Below are positions 53,974 to 63,250 of a DNA stretch of 64,000 nucleotides, one piece after another. Position numbers and translations under genes: made by a program. The notes below the pieces were generated by a model. The model was not told the origin of the DNA. It saw only the letters and a list, made by a program, of their open reading frames with translations, and ran no database searches. The number at the start of each line of letters is the position of its first letter. The stretch's first letter is position 1. The stretch is from Terriglobia bacterium (GTDB lineage Bacteria; Acidobacteriota; Terriglobia; Bryobacterales; Bryobacteraceae), in assembly GCA_020073145.1 (NCBI GenBank), contig JAIQFS010000008.1:186001-250000 (forward strand). The letters are read 5' to 3'.

Positions 53974-54951
53974 CTACGGCATCCGCGACGCGGTGTAGGC
54001 CACGATGTTCATCATGTCGTCGGCGGTGAGGTTGGCGACCACGGGCTTCATCAGCTCCGTCCAGGCGCCTTTGCGGAAGCCTTGCTGCATGTCGAACATC
54101 TGGCGCATGAGGTAGCTGGGAGAGCGGCCGGCGAGGCCGGGGACGGGGCCGAGGCCCTTCAGGTCGGCGCCGTGGCAGTTGGCGCAGGCGATGGTTTTGC
54201 CGCCACCCTTGGTGACCAGCGCCTCGCCCTTTTTCACCGAGCCCAGGGGCACGTAGGCGGTGAATCCGGAGTGGGGATCCCGCAGGATTTCGGTGGCTTC
54301 GGCGTTGACCGGCGCTTCCAGAATGCGGTTGCCGAGGGGCTCCATCTCCTTGCCTTCGATCAGGAACAGGCCGTTATTGGGCTTGGCCTTGGGCGCCATT
54401 TTGGTTTCCACGACCTTGATCCACGGCGTCCACTTCATCGCGCCGAAGTACTCGGCGGCGGCCTTGATCTCGTCGTCGGTCATGTTCTTCGCGAACTGGA
54501 TCATGAGGTTGGTGTTATTTTTGCGCGGGTCGGCGCTCTTGCGGTTTCCGTTCTTGAAGTCGTTCATGGTGTGGATGAAATATTCCGTGGAGAGGCCGCT
54601 GACGCCGGCATTTTCGGAGCGCCCCTTGCCGTTGGGATAGTGGCACAACCCGCAGGCCCAGACGTTCGGCTGCTTGCCGTGCGCGACGACATCGGGCATT
54701 TGCGGATGCTCGCCGGGGAACCAGTCGGCGGGGCCGAAGCGGTTGGCGATCTGCGCGCGGGAGTATTGCGCGGTCGCGCCGGGGATGGTGCGCGGCGTCT
54801 GATCGGTATTGGCCGGACCGGGCGGGGGCGCCGTCGCTCCAGGTTGCGGCGGGCCTTCGAAGCCGTAGGCCCACGGCGGCGGATCGGCGGCGAACAGGAC
54901 GCCGGCGCTGACAAACGCGAGCGCGCAGGTCGCGATGCGGAACGATTTCAT
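53974..54951 (-). CDS. Secreted diheme cytochrome c
   Basis: 325 residues from ATG 54951 with a strong GGAGGC site; a longer frame to 55119 is not needed. Signal peptide (IATCALAFVSAGVLFAAD). A Pro-rich segment is followed by heme site 1 CGLCH (ACGLCHYPNGKG) and heme site 2 CANCH (ACANCHGADLKGLGP), in two cytochrome c-like modules. KNMTDDEIKAAAEYF and LTADDMMNIVAY resemble the last helix of each module. Electron transfer in the periplasm is inferred. Confidence 0.88.
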   Translation of the reverse strand: MKSFRIATCALAFVSAGVLFAADPPPWAYGFEGPPQPGATAPPPGPANTDQTPRTIPGATAQYSRAQIANRFGPADWFPGEHPQMPDVVAHGKQPNVWACGLCHYPNGKGRSENAGVSGLSTEYFIHTMNDFKNGNRKSADPRKNNTNLMIQFAKNMTDDEIKAAAEYFGAMKWTPWIKVVETKMAPKAKPNNGLFLIEGKEMEPLGNRILEAPVNAEATEILRDPHSGFTAYVPLGSVKKGEALVTKGGGKTIACANCHGADLKGLGPVPGLAGRSPSYLMRQMFDMQQGFRKGAWTELMKPVVANLTADDMMNIVAYTASRMP

Positions 54952-55103
54952 AGAGCCTCCTTTGGGCTGCAGTGCGGGGTACCCGGCGCGGCGGAGTGAG
55001 TGCCGCTCTCGAATTAGAGTACAACGGCGGGGAAAGGGGTGGGGAAGGGAGGTGGATTGGATTGACGGCGGCACGACCGTGAAGGCGGAGAGCCCGTCAC
55101 CGC

Positions 55104-56531
55104 TTACGGGCTGACGCACGCGCCGCCGTTTACGGCATTGATCACGCGCTGCACGTCAATGACGGTACACTTTCCATCGTGGTCGAGATCGGCGGCGCCA
55201 CACGGAGCGACACCCAATGCCTGGCTGGTGGCCTGCTGGATGTCGCGGGCGTCAAGCACACCGTCCTGGTTGACGTCACAGGGTGACGAGCCTTGCAAGA
55301 CGGCGCCCTCCGCCGGTCCGAGCGTGACGGCGGTCACCACCGATCCGTCCACGCGAGTCATGGGGTACGGGAGCGTGACCGTAACGGAACTCGATTGGGG
55401 AGGGTTGACCAAAACCATGCCGCCCGCGAAATCGCGCCGCCAGAGACTATTCCAGGTATAGAAGGCTCCCGCGGCTGCGCCCAGATCGCTGGTATACCCG
55501 CGCCACCAGTACGATGGCGTTTGCGAGGAATCCCCGACCATGTCGTTCCCGTTCGAGATCAAAAGGTAGCAGGCCGCAGAATACTCCCGGGCCAGATCCG
55601 AATCGGAGGCAGGCGGCTCACCGTCGAGGAGGACGTTTCTGCCGAGGGAATGAATGAAGCCGATGAAAGAGAGCAGGCGGGCGAGGGACCAATAGCCGGC
55701 TCCGCCGGTCAGCCCGGCGTCGTTGACGCCCCTTTCGAGATTGATCCAGTCGGCGGCTCGAATCTCGCGCTGCACGTTGGGATCGGTCCAGTCTAGATTC
55801 CAGAGGGAGTTATGGATGATCTCCGCGGACGGAAATGCGGTTCGCACCTGTTCCATAAAATCGGCGAAATCGCTCATCCAGGCCGCATTGGTCATCGGCT
55901 GTCCGGTGGTGGGATCGATGGGGACGACCGGGTTGCCATTACCGTCGCTGACGCGGGACAGGTCCAGATTGACGTCATCGATCCACATCCCTTTGAAAGC
56001 CGGGGATTGCGCGAAGAACACTTGAGCCTGACTGATCCACCACGCGCGAAAACCGTTCGGGTCCGTGAGATTGGCCGCATATTGCGGACAAGTTCCGCTC
56101 CCGCAGGCGTAGTTGATGTAGAGCCGGTTGCCGCTGCTGTCCTTGAGAATCCAATCCGGATGCTGCTGGATCAGTTGCGCGAACAGGGCGATGGAAGGGT
56201 CTGTGTAGATGGCGTACGAGTCTTGATAAAACCAGGCATTGGGATACCAGGACAGCTTGTTGCCCTGATCCCAGTACGAACCAAAGGTGAGCAGCCTCGG
56301 CCAGTGGGCGTTCATGAACTGGGTGGTGGCGGGGGAGGGATTGGTGGTGTAGGCATCGTCGGACGGGCTGGTGCGCTTGTAGAACTGGATGCGCCCTTCC
56401 GGCGAGTTTTGAGCAGACGCGGGGTGAGCCAGGAGAAGGAAGTAGCCGAGGAGAACCACCAAACCCGCGGCCGGCGCAACCATGCGCGTGCGGCCGGCTC
56501 GTCTCGATGGTTCGCTGGTTCTCGGCCTCAC
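55104..56531 (-). CDS. Secreted glycosidase-like protein with C-terminal dockerin
   Basis: 475 residues from GTG 56531 (ATG 56483 also fits). Signal peptide ends near ASAQ. The main domain (about 45-390) resembles GHL15-type putative glycoside hydrolases: FKGMWIDDVNLDLSR, SAEIIHNSLWN, ADWINLERGVND and NVLLDGEPPASDSD, with acid residues placed as in TIM-barrel active sites. The last 60 residues form two dockerin type I calcium repeats: CDVNQDGVLDARDIQQ and ADLDHDGKCTVIDVQR. No cohesin gene is seen in this window. Confidence 0.8.
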   Translation of the reverse strand: MRPRTSEPSRRAGRTRMVAPAAGLVVLLGYFLLLAHPASAQNSPEGRIQFYKRTSPSDDAYTTNPSPATTQFMNAHWPRLLTFGSYWDQGNKLSWYPNAWFYQDSYAIYTDPSIALFAQLIQQHPDWILKDSSGNRLYINYACGSGTCPQYAANLTDPNGFRAWWISQAQVFFAQSPAFKGMWIDDVNLDLSRVSDGNGNPVVPIDPTTGQPMTNAAWMSDFADFMEQVRTAFPSAEIIHNSLWNLDWTDPNVQREIRAADWINLERGVNDAGLTGGAGYWSLARLLSFIGFIHSLGRNVLLDGEPPASDSDLAREYSAACYLLISNGNDMVGDSSQTPSYWWRGYTSDLGAAAGAFYTWNSLWRRDFAGGMVLVNPPQSSSVTVTLPYPMTRVDGSVVTAVTLGPAEGAVLQGSSPCDVNQDGVLDARDIQQATSQALGVAPCGAADLDHDGKCTVIDVQRVINAVNGGACVSP

Positions 56532-56656
56532 TCACTAGACCTTTCGGAAGAAGTAAAGCTGGAGTATAGGGGCGTGTGGGGATGCAATCTACGCTGGCAG
56601 ACGATAGGGGGCGGCTATTGACCAATGCGATGACTCTGCCGCATGGAGAATCGTCC

Positions 56657-58075
56657 CTATTCCGACGGCGCACCGACGCTGGAATCGAGATGGGCGGTTT
56701 CGCGAGGATCGCCGCTGCCGGCGATGCGGGCGCAGAGCCAGCCGAACCAGTCGTCGTTCTTCGCCACCTTGATCCAGTAGATGCGGGCGCGCGCGCCGGT
56801 CTCGGCGAAGAATCCGACGCCGCCGGCCGGGAGCGTGTCATCGGACCAGGAGTCGACTTCTTCGCCTTCAATGGAAACGGTGTAGCGGCTGCCTTTCACT
56901 TCCACGGAGACGTGGTACGGACGTTCATTGTGGATCATGATGGACAACGGCACTTCCACCAGATGTCCGGGTCTGCCGTTGACCACCGGGTAGTGCGCTA
57001 TGGAGAGGAGGGGGCGCAGTCCCGGTCTGACGAGGTTGAGCTTCATGACGTAATAGTTGCGCGGGTCTTTGCCGCGAACCACCCAGGATAGGCTCTTGTT
57101 CTCGATCTGGCCGAAGAAATCCATGCGGTAATCGGCGTAGCCGAGGGTGGGCTGGAACAAGGCGAGGCGGCCGGGGCGGACGTAGCCATCGGGGCTATGC
57201 GACCAGCCGGGCACCCAGTCCCTGGAGGAGACGCCCCAGGCCGCCATGCCGTGGTCGAAGGAATCGGCCAGATGGGTGGCGGCGCGCCCAGCGGCCGCGC
57301 TGCGCACCCACTCGAGGGGGTGCCGGAGCGTGCCGGATTCGGGCAGTGGAGCGGCAGGGGCAACCGGCGTGGGAACCGCGACGGCGGCGTCCGCAGTTGC
57401 GGGCGGACCACTGTGATTCAGCCAACCTCCAACAATCGGAACCATCCAGAGAGCCAAGGCCACGGTGAGGGAAGCCGCGACGGCTGCGATCGCGATCCAG
57501 CGGGCGTTGCGGCGGTCCCTCGCAGGGGTTTCCAGCAGGCGGAACATTCCGGCGGACCCGGATTCCGCCCCAGTTGTTTCTTGGGCATTCAACGCGTCCG
57601 CCTCCAGGCGGTCGACCACGAGACGCACGGTCATCCGGGGGTTGTCGTAGTGGGGCGATTCGCGGAAGGGCTTGGGATGCGGAGCGAGCCGGTTCTGGGA
57701 ATTGGCAGAGGCGCGCTCGGCCTGCGGAACTTCCGACTGTGCCGCCGGGGTGGCGACGCCGGCAGATCGCACCGGTGCGGAGGATTCCGGCCGGTGGACC
57801 ACTGCAGCCGCATTCCCAGGCGCGGCCGGCGCTAGAGAGCCGGAGCGGCGCGACACCCCATGGATTTCATCGGGCGGACGGGAAGTCCGGAGAGCGGCCT
57901 CCGCCGGAGCCGGCATGGGCTCGGAGGCCGGCAGCGGGGCCGCTTCCTGAATGCGCCGCATGGCGCGTTCGACGAGATCGTTATACTTCTCGCGGTGGGC
58001 CAGGCTACAGAAATCCGGATCCTGCTTGACCTGCGAAGGCAGGAAGTAGTCTTTACCGCAGAAGAGGCACCGCAC
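56657..58075 (-). CDS. Zinc-site / TM / LamG-like fusion protein
   Basis: 472 residues from GTG 58075 with GGGAGGAACC just before it. N-terminal Cys motif MRCLFCGKDYFLP with DFCSLAHREKY (about residues 3-30), likely zinc-binding. A Pro/Ala-rich linker and then a single membrane helix (IAIAAVAASLTVALALWMVP, about 194-213). C-terminal domain (about 280-465) is concanavalin/LamG-like: DSFDHGMAAWGVS, WVVRGKDPRNYYVMKL and YTVSIEGEEVDSW. The zinc site would be cytoplasmic and the beta domain periplasmic. Function unknown. Confidence 0.75.
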   Translation of the reverse strand: MRCLFCGKDYFLPSQVKQDPDFCSLAHREKYNDLVERAMRRIQEAAPLPASEPMPAPAEAALRTSRPPDEIHGVSRRSGSLAPAAPGNAAAVVHRPESSAPVRSAGVATPAAQSEVPQAERASANSQNRLAPHPKPFRESPHYDNPRMTVRLVVDRLEADALNAQETTGAESGSAGMFRLLETPARDRRNARWIAIAAVAASLTVALALWMVPIVGGWLNHSGPPATADAAVAVPTPVAPAAPLPESGTLRHPLEWVRSAAAGRAATHLADSFDHGMAAWGVSSRDWVPGWSHSPDGYVRPGRLALFQPTLGYADYRMDFFGQIENKSLSWVVRGKDPRNYYVMKLNLVRPGLRPLLSIAHYPVVNGRPGHLVEVPLSIMIHNERPYHVSVEVKGSRYTVSIEGEEVDSWSDDTLPAGGVGFFAETGARARIYWIKVAKNDDWFGWLCARIAGSGDPRETAHLDSSVGAPSE

Positions 58076-58287
58076 GGTTCCTCCCTTCTACCCGGTTTCG
58101 GGCGCGCTCAAAAACTCGAGTCCATCAAACGATCGAACCAGTGCGCTTCGCGGCCGTGGACGAGCCGCCGGTATTCGTGCTGAACGAGGAGGACGAGGCA
58201 CGCCAGGATGAGTGCGAACCGAGCGAGAACGATGGCGACCGCCATGCCTCCAGGTTACGGAGAAGAAGCCGCGAAAAAAACGTCGTC

Positions 58288-58791
58288 ATGAGTCGAATGA
58301 CGAAGAATACCGAATGGGATCGGCCGAATGACAGAGCCTGGATTGGACTCCCACGTTTCGAAAGGGCTTACGGGGCGGGAGATCCGCTGGATAGCGTTTG
58401 GTATGGGCTTTCGGCAGGAGGGAAACTCCCGGATGGTTCGGGGGAACCTTCCCGTTGGCGGGGGATAAGCAGAGGATCCCCGGGCACTAAAGTCAGTCTT
58501 GAAGCGGACGAGTCCGCGGAGCACGCTGCCGGTAAGGATACGGTGTTTGCGATGTTCTTGCGACTCCTGCTGCTGCTTTTCAAATCGGCCGTGATGGTGG
58601 CGCTCCTCGAACTGCTGAATCCCGTGGCCGACGCGATCGGACTCCAGTTCCGGTTTGTCGATACCGTCGCCAGCGCCATCGCGCACAGCACTGCGATTCC
58701 GTACCGGGACGCGGAAACTCTCTTCCTGTTTGGGCTGGTTACAGCCGTGTTGGAGGGGGGGCAGTGGCTCTGGGATCTCGTTACGGGTTGA
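58288..58791 (+). CDS. Putative small membrane protein
   Basis: 167 residues from ATG 58288. A hydrophilic first half has no motif. The second half has two or three membrane segments (FLRLLLLLFKSAVMVALLEL; then a helix near the C-terminus, LFLFGLVTAVLEGGQWLWDL). An ORF of similar size exists on the other strand but lacks gene-like composition. It is followed by the zinc/TM gene after 63 bases. Confidence 0.45.
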   Translation: MSRMTKNTEWDRPNDRAWIGLPRFERAYGAGDPLDSVWYGLSAGGKLPDGSGEPSRWRGISRGSPGTKVSLEADESAEHAAGKDTVFAMFLRLLLLLFKSAVMVALLELLNPVADAIGLQFRFVDTVASAIAHSTAIPYRDAETLFLFGLVTAVLEGGQWLWDLVTG

Positions 58792-58854
58792 CGCCGGTTC
58801 GAGCGTGAAAGAGCGAACTGTCTGGGCGCCAGTGGTCCGGAGGCAAGCACGGCC

Positions 58855-59688
58855 GTGCTGGAGAAGATTGTGAACCGCGTTTTCCGATGCCGTCACCGGC
58901 ACCGGACGTCGGCATTTACCCCGCGGGGTGAGGACCGATGCTATGCGGTGTGCCTCGACTGCGGCCAGCGGCTCGAACCGCAGTGGCAGGTGCTCCGAGG
59001 GGAGATTCCGCGGAACCCCGGCAGCCCAGAGGCGCCAGCAGGGGACGGAGGAACCGAAAAGGCCGGGACCACGCCGGCACGGGAATCTCCGGTTCGCGCT
59101 CCGAGACTAAGCGAACCCGCGTCACCACGGCCCCATCGCAGCCTGACGAGCGGGTGGCACGACTTGCTGTGGGTGGGTCTGTTTGTGGTGGGCCTGTCGG
59201 GCGGGCTGTATGTCTCCAGCCACTTCCGGGCCGGCCGGGAGAATGCGCCGTCTCCGCAGCCGAAGTCTCTGTCCGGCGCGAGCGGCTCGAGCCATCGCGG
59301 CGAGATGCAGCCTCTTCGGCAAGCCGCGAAGAAAAGACCAGCGGCGCCCGATGATTCCCCTGTTTCCCCATCCGCCACACATCAGACGAAGGGCCCGAAT
59401 GCGCCCCTGGCGGCGGACGCTCTGGCTACCGGCAAGCACGGCCTACGCCTGGAAGGCAAAGGACCGATGGTCGTTCTTGGGAGGGAAGAAGCACCGGCAC
59501 TCGAGTTGCTTCAGGATCCGGGCAGGCTGAGCACGCTGATCCAGGCCGGTTCTCTATTCACCGTTCCTCACGGCACCGCCATTGAGCTCGGGGAGAAGAA
59601 GGGCCGTGTGATCCAGGTCGTGATCACGGATGGTCCCATGGCGGGACAGCAAGGGTGGGCTCCGACGTGGCAGGTGCGGCGCGAGTAG
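58855..59688 (+). CDS. Zinc-ribbon membrane protein with C-terminal beta domain
   Basis: 277 residues from GTG 58855, with GGAGG 12 bases upstream. N-terminal CRHRHRT...CYAVCLDCGQRLEPQW is a small zinc-type site repeated in acidobacterial proteins. A Pro-rich linker precedes one membrane helix (WVGLFVVGLSGGLYVSS, about 105-122), followed by a Ser/Pro-rich stretch and an SH3-like C-terminal part (GTAIELGEKKGRVIQVVIT, GQQGWAPTWQV). It resembles the 56657-58075 product in design: Cys site, linker, one helix, beta domain. Confidence 0.65.
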   Translation: MLEKIVNRVFRCRHRHRTSAFTPRGEDRCYAVCLDCGQRLEPQWQVLRGEIPRNPGSPEAPAGDGGTEKAGTTPARESPVRAPRLSEPASPRPHRSLTSGWHDLLWVGLFVVGLSGGLYVSSHFRAGRENAPSPQPKSLSGASGSSHRGEMQPLRQAAKKRPAAPDDSPVSPSATHQTKGPNAPLAADALATGKHGLRLEGKGPMVVLGREEAPALELLQDPGRLSTLIQAGSLFTVPHGTAIELGEKKGRVIQVVITDGPMAGQQGWAPTWQVRRE

Positions 59689-59864
59689 CGGCGGCATGGA
59701 GGAGCGAATGCGCACGCGCCACCGGAGTTGGTTTTTTCGAAGCGCCGGTCTCTAACTAAAGACAAACTGTTCTTCAGAGCGGGCGACCGATATGATCGGA
59801 GCGTTCGCAAGGTGAGACCCGCCACAAATCGAAAGGCCGAATCTCCGGTGGACGGAAAGAGTTT

Positions 59865-60269
59865 ATGAACACACTTTTGATGGACGAGATTGAACCGGCC
59901 GTTGCGCCCGGAGGCCCGCAGACCCTGCGCCTTGCGATTGACCCCGGGGTCAGCGCGTCCAGCCAAGTGGGCAGCGGCATCTGCATCCGAGGGGACATCC
60001 ACGGCCAGCAGGACCTGTTCATCGACGGCGAGGTGAACGGCAGCATTGCGCTTCCCGGACATACGCTGATCCTTGGGCCCAAGGCGAACGTGAAGGCGGG
60101 CGTGAAAGCGCGGAACGTGATCGTGGTGGGCACGGTCGAGGGGAAGATCGAGGCGACCGAGCGCATCGAACTGCGCAACCGCTGCCGGGTGCTGGGAGAG
60201 ATCCGGAGCCCCCGCCTCATGGTGGAAGCGGGCGCCTATCTCCAAGGCACGATCGAAGTTCTTCGTTAG
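59865..60269 (+). CDS. Bactofilin
   Basis: 134 residues. The bactofilin right-handed beta-helix repeats are visible: SGICIRGDIHGQQDLFIDGE, VNGSIALPGHTLILGPKANV, VIVVGTVEGKIEATERIEL, and LRNRCRVLGEIRSPRLMVEA. Short flexible N-terminal tail. Bactofilins polymerise at the membrane without nucleotide and organise cell-shape or wall enzymes. It comes after two cysteine-site/TM proteins, so a cell-envelope cluster is possible but not proven. Confidence 0.92.
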   Translation: MNTLLMDEIEPAVAPGGPQTLRLAIDPGVSASSQVGSGICIRGDIHGQQDLFIDGEVNGSIALPGHTLILGPKANVKAGVKARNVIVVGTVEGKIEATERIELRNRCRVLGEIRSPRLMVEAGAYLQGTIEVLR

Positions 60270-60548
60270 GGCGGGCACGCCGAGCGACCGTCTCGAAAGC
60301 ACGGGCGGACACTCGCTGCTTTCGGGGCGGCGGAGGGATGCGGCCAAGGACTCCCTCCACTTCCAGCACCTCCAGGATAGCAAATCTAAGTCATTGAAAA
60401 CAAGACTAGATTTCTCTTCTCGATTGGGCTAGGATCAACCCACGAAGCATCCTCACGAGCGATTGCAAGCCACTGCTTTGGGGCGGTCTGGCCGAGGCCT
60501 GCCGCCCCGGGAGCATCCGGATGCGCCCGTGCGATCTATGGAGGAACT

Positions 60549-61577
60549 ATGATTCCGCACGACCCGATTCCACAAGAGAAGAGCGTGGCCGTGACCCGCG
60601 GCCTACGCGAGGCTTTCGGCGTGACCGAGATCGAAGACGTCCGCAGGATCACCAAAGGTCACAACTTCGCCTTCGTGTTTCGAATTGTGGTGCAAGGGCG
60701 CGCGTATCTGTTGCGCATCATGATGCGGAAGAATCCGATGCTCGGTCCGGAGCGCGAGTTCACCTGCATGAAGGCGGCGGCGGAAGCCGGCCTGGCGCCG
60801 CAGGTCCGGTACACCAACCTCGAAGATCAGATTGCGATCACGGACTTTGTGGAGGAGGCGCCCTTTCCGGCAGCCGAGGCCCTGGTTCGGATGCCCGCGA
60901 CGCTGCGGGCCCTGCATGCCGTGCCGCCGTTTCCGCAAGGCGTGGATCACCTCGACACCACTTGCATGTTCCTGCTCCACCCAGGGGCTGCGCGGGACGG
61001 ATTCCTCCAGAAATTCCAGGCGGCGCATGTTCTTTCCCAAACCGAAACCGAGGAGCTGTTTGGGTGGCATGCGCAACTGGCCGCGGCGTACTCCTGTCAC
61101 GAGCGCGACATGGTATCGAGTCACAACGACTTGTTCAAACCGGACAACATTCTGTTCGACGGCCGACGAGTCTGGCTGGTGGACTGGGAAGCGGCTTTCC
61201 GGAACGACCGGTACGCCGACCTGGCAGTGGTGGCGGATCTGGTGGTCGCCAACGACGCCGAGGAAGAGGCGTATCTTCAAGAATATTTCGGACGACCGCC
61301 GGACGAGTTCGAACGAGCCCGATTCTTCCTGATGCAGCAGCTGGTCCACCTGTTCTACGCGATGGCGTTCTTGTGGCTGGGCTCCTCGGGAGAGCCAGTG
61401 AACCGGAGTGAGAAAATCCCCGAATTCCAGGGCTTCCAACGGCGGCTGTGGGCGGGGGAGGTCAACCTGGCGGACAAGGAAACGAAAACCGTCTATGGGC
61501 GGGTCCATTGGGAGCAACTGGGGCGGAACATGCGGCAAGCGCGATTCGGCGAAGCCTTGAAGATCGTCTCTGGCTGA
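60549..61577 (+). CDS. Aminoglycoside phosphotransferase/choline kinase-fold protein
   Basis: 342 residues with a GGAGG site. APH-type kinase motifs: ITKGHNFAFVFRIVVQG nucleotide loop, YLLRIMM Lys, the catalytic HNDLFKPDN (SSHNDLFKPDNILFDG), and the metal-site WLVDWEAAFRNDRYADL (DWE in place of DFE). These fit small-molecule kinases such as choline or aminoglycoside kinases; substrate unknown. Upstream 60270-60548 is intergenic with no gene and an AT-rich patch (about 60385-60410) that could hold its promoter. Confidence 0.85.
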   Translation: MIPHDPIPQEKSVAVTRGLREAFGVTEIEDVRRITKGHNFAFVFRIVVQGRAYLLRIMMRKNPMLGPEREFTCMKAAAEAGLAPQVRYTNLEDQIAITDFVEEAPFPAAEALVRMPATLRALHAVPPFPQGVDHLDTTCMFLLHPGAARDGFLQKFQAAHVLSQTETEELFGWHAQLAAAYSCHERDMVSSHNDLFKPDNILFDGRRVWLVDWEAAFRNDRYADLAVVADLVVANDAEEEAYLQEYFGRPPDEFERARFFLMQQLVHLFYAMAFLWLGSSGEPVNRSEKIPEFQGFQRRLWAGEVNLADKETKTVYGRVHWEQLGRNMRQARFGEALKIVSG

Positions 61578-61687
61578 GGGAAGAGAGGGACCGATGCGGC
61601 TCGGAAACGCCGGTGCGATCGGGAAATGCGTCTGTCCCCTTTTCATGTACAATGATTCGGCGCTGCTGCGTTGGGAGGGATGTCGAC

Positions 61688-62929
61688 GTGCGAATTCCGC
61701 TCATTCTGATGATGGTCGCGGGCATTTGCGCCGCGCAGAAAGCCTCCACTCAGGAACTGCTCCGGATGGCGCGCGTGCGCGATGCCGGACTGGAGCAGGC
61801 TTTGCGCGATACCTTGGGCGCGGACAAGATTCAAAAAGGCACCGCGGCGGCGGGCGAGATGGGCGAGTTCGTGTGGGCCGTGGCGTCGGAGAAAGGCCCA
61901 TCGCTCCAGATCAACCGCGAGGCGCCGATGCCCGCCTTCCAGGCCGGCTCGCTGTGGGTGGTGGAAAGCCGGCTGAAAACGGGGACCGCGTACAAGTACA
62001 CGTGGATCGCGGATGGAAAGCCGATCGGGGGCGCCAACAATCTGCCGGCATTCGGACCGGACAGCTACGTCCAGGCGGGCGCGCCGCCGGGCAAACTGAC
62101 GGGACCGATCGAAGTGCCCAGCACGGTCTACGCCGGCGTGAAGGCCAATGTGTGGTTCTACGTGCCGGCGCAATGGGACGGCGTGGCGCCGCTGGCCGTG
62201 CAAGTATGGGGCGACGGGCAGCAATTCACGGGTCCGCGCCCGGGCCCGTGGAGAGTTCTGGAGACGCTCGACAATTTGACCGCGCAGAAGAGGATTCCGC
62301 TGATGGTCAACATCTTCATCCAGCCCGGCACCGGCGCGGACCGCAACCAGCGCTCGATCGAATACGACACGGTCAGCGACGCCTACGCGCATCGCCTGCT
62401 GGATGAGATTTTCCCGGTGGTTGCCAAGAGCGTGAAGATGCGCACCGACGGATACAGCCGGGCGATTCAGGGGCTGAGCTCGGGCGGGATCATGGCGTTC
62501 AACGCGGCGTTCGACAAGCCGGAGGAGTTTTCGCGGGTGTTGAGTTGGATCGGGAGCTACACGGCGCTGCGACGATCGGCGGCGCACCCGGAAGGCGGCG
62601 GCGAATACCCGACGATGGTGCGCCGGGAGGCGAAGCGCAATCTCCGGGTGTGGCTGCAGGACGGCTCCGAGGATCTGGATATCGGGGCCGGCTATTGGCC
62701 GGCGGCCAACCTCGGGATGGCGAACGCGCTGAAGTTCAAGGGCTACGACTATCACTTCTCGTTCGGCGTCGGGGAGCACAACAACGGGCAGGGCGCGGCG
62801 GAGCTGCCGGAGGCGCTGACGTGGCTGTGGCGCGATTACGATCCGGCGAAGACGTCGCAGGAGTTTCTGCAGGAACCGGCGGAAAAGGATCAGCCGGTCT
62901 GGCGGGTGGTGGAGTTGAATCGGAAGTAG
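61688..62929 (+). CDS. Exported esterase of the enterochelin-esterase/esterase D type
   Basis: 413 residues from GTG 61688, 8 bases after GGGAGGG. Signal peptide (IPLILMMVAGICAAQ). An N-terminal beta domain (about 45-150) is followed by an alpha/beta-hydrolase fold: nucleophile Ser in GLSSGGIMAFN, Asp in DGSEDLDIG, and His in GVGEHNNGQG. Members cleave sugar acyl esters or iron-siderophore esters. The substrate is not readable. A small minus-strand frame follows it. Confidence 0.85.
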   Translation: MRIPLILMMVAGICAAQKASTQELLRMARVRDAGLEQALRDTLGADKIQKGTAAAGEMGEFVWAVASEKGPSLQINREAPMPAFQAGSLWVVESRLKTGTAYKYTWIADGKPIGGANNLPAFGPDSYVQAGAPPGKLTGPIEVPSTVYAGVKANVWFYVPAQWDGVAPLAVQVWGDGQQFTGPRPGPWRVLETLDNLTAQKRIPLMVNIFIQPGTGADRNQRSIEYDTVSDAYAHRLLDEIFPVVAKSVKMRTDGYSRAIQGLSSGGIMAFNAAFDKPEEFSRVLSWIGSYTALRRSAAHPEGGGEYPTMVRREAKRNLRVWLQDGSEDLDIGAGYWPAANLGMANALKFKGYDYHFSFGVGEHNNGQGAAELPEALTWLWRDYDPAKTSQEFLQEPAEKDQPVWRVVELNRK

Positions 62930-62952
62930 AAGTAACGGGGGCGGCTCCATTC

Positions 62953-63150
62953 CTACACCGCGTGCAGGCCTGCAAGAATAGAGGCCAGCACCAAGGTCCC
63001 CGCGAGCATTTGATTCAGAGTCGCCAGCGGCTTGGCCTGAGTTGGATCCCACTTGGCGATGTGCAGGAACGGCCGCCACCCGGCCGCGGCGCAGCGCGTA
63101 TGGTTCAGCCACGACTCTGGCGACGCGTTTGCGAAATTTCGGGCCGTCAA
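62953..63150 (-). CDS. Possible small membrane protein
   Basis: 65 residues. The C-terminal part is one hydrophobic helix (LNQMLAGTLVLASILAGLHAV); the rest is polar with several Trp. Convergent with the esterase gene and divergent from the tandem genes. No ribosome site or family supports it strongly, so it may be a spurious frame in the 320-base gap. Confidence 0.3.
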   Translation of the reverse strand: MTARNFANASPESWLNHTRCAAAGWRPFLHIAKWDPTQAKPLATLNQMLAGTLVLASILAGLHAV

Positions 63151-63177
63151 TAAGATGCGTCTTTTTGTAAACTATCC

Positions 63178-63206
63178 TTGACATGTCCCCAGGCCGGAGC
63201 TACACT
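63178..63206 (+). promoter_or_regulatory. Promoter TTGACA-N17-TACACT
   Basis: A perfect -35 and a good -10 separated by 17 bases, about 45 bases before the ATG at 63251. The best consensus promoter visible in the window. Confidence 0.6.
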
Positions 63207-63238
63207 CGTTGTCAACTACACTTTACATAAAGACAACG
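63207..63238. promoter_or_regulatory. Inverted repeat CGTTGTC-N18-GACAACG in the leader
   Basis: Seven-base perfect arms start one base after the -10 box and flank the probable transcription start. A repressor operator or a leader hairpin are both possible. Confidence 0.4.
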
Positions 63239-63250
63239 ATTGGAGACATC

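Noticed and set aside
53777-53998. 73-residue plus-strand frame after the VOC gene
   Set aside because: It overlaps the VOC gene in another frame and has no motif.
58255-58902. 215-residue minus-strand frame opposite the small membrane protein
   Set aside because: Charged, motif-free sequence, less gene-like than the plus-strand frame with membrane helices.
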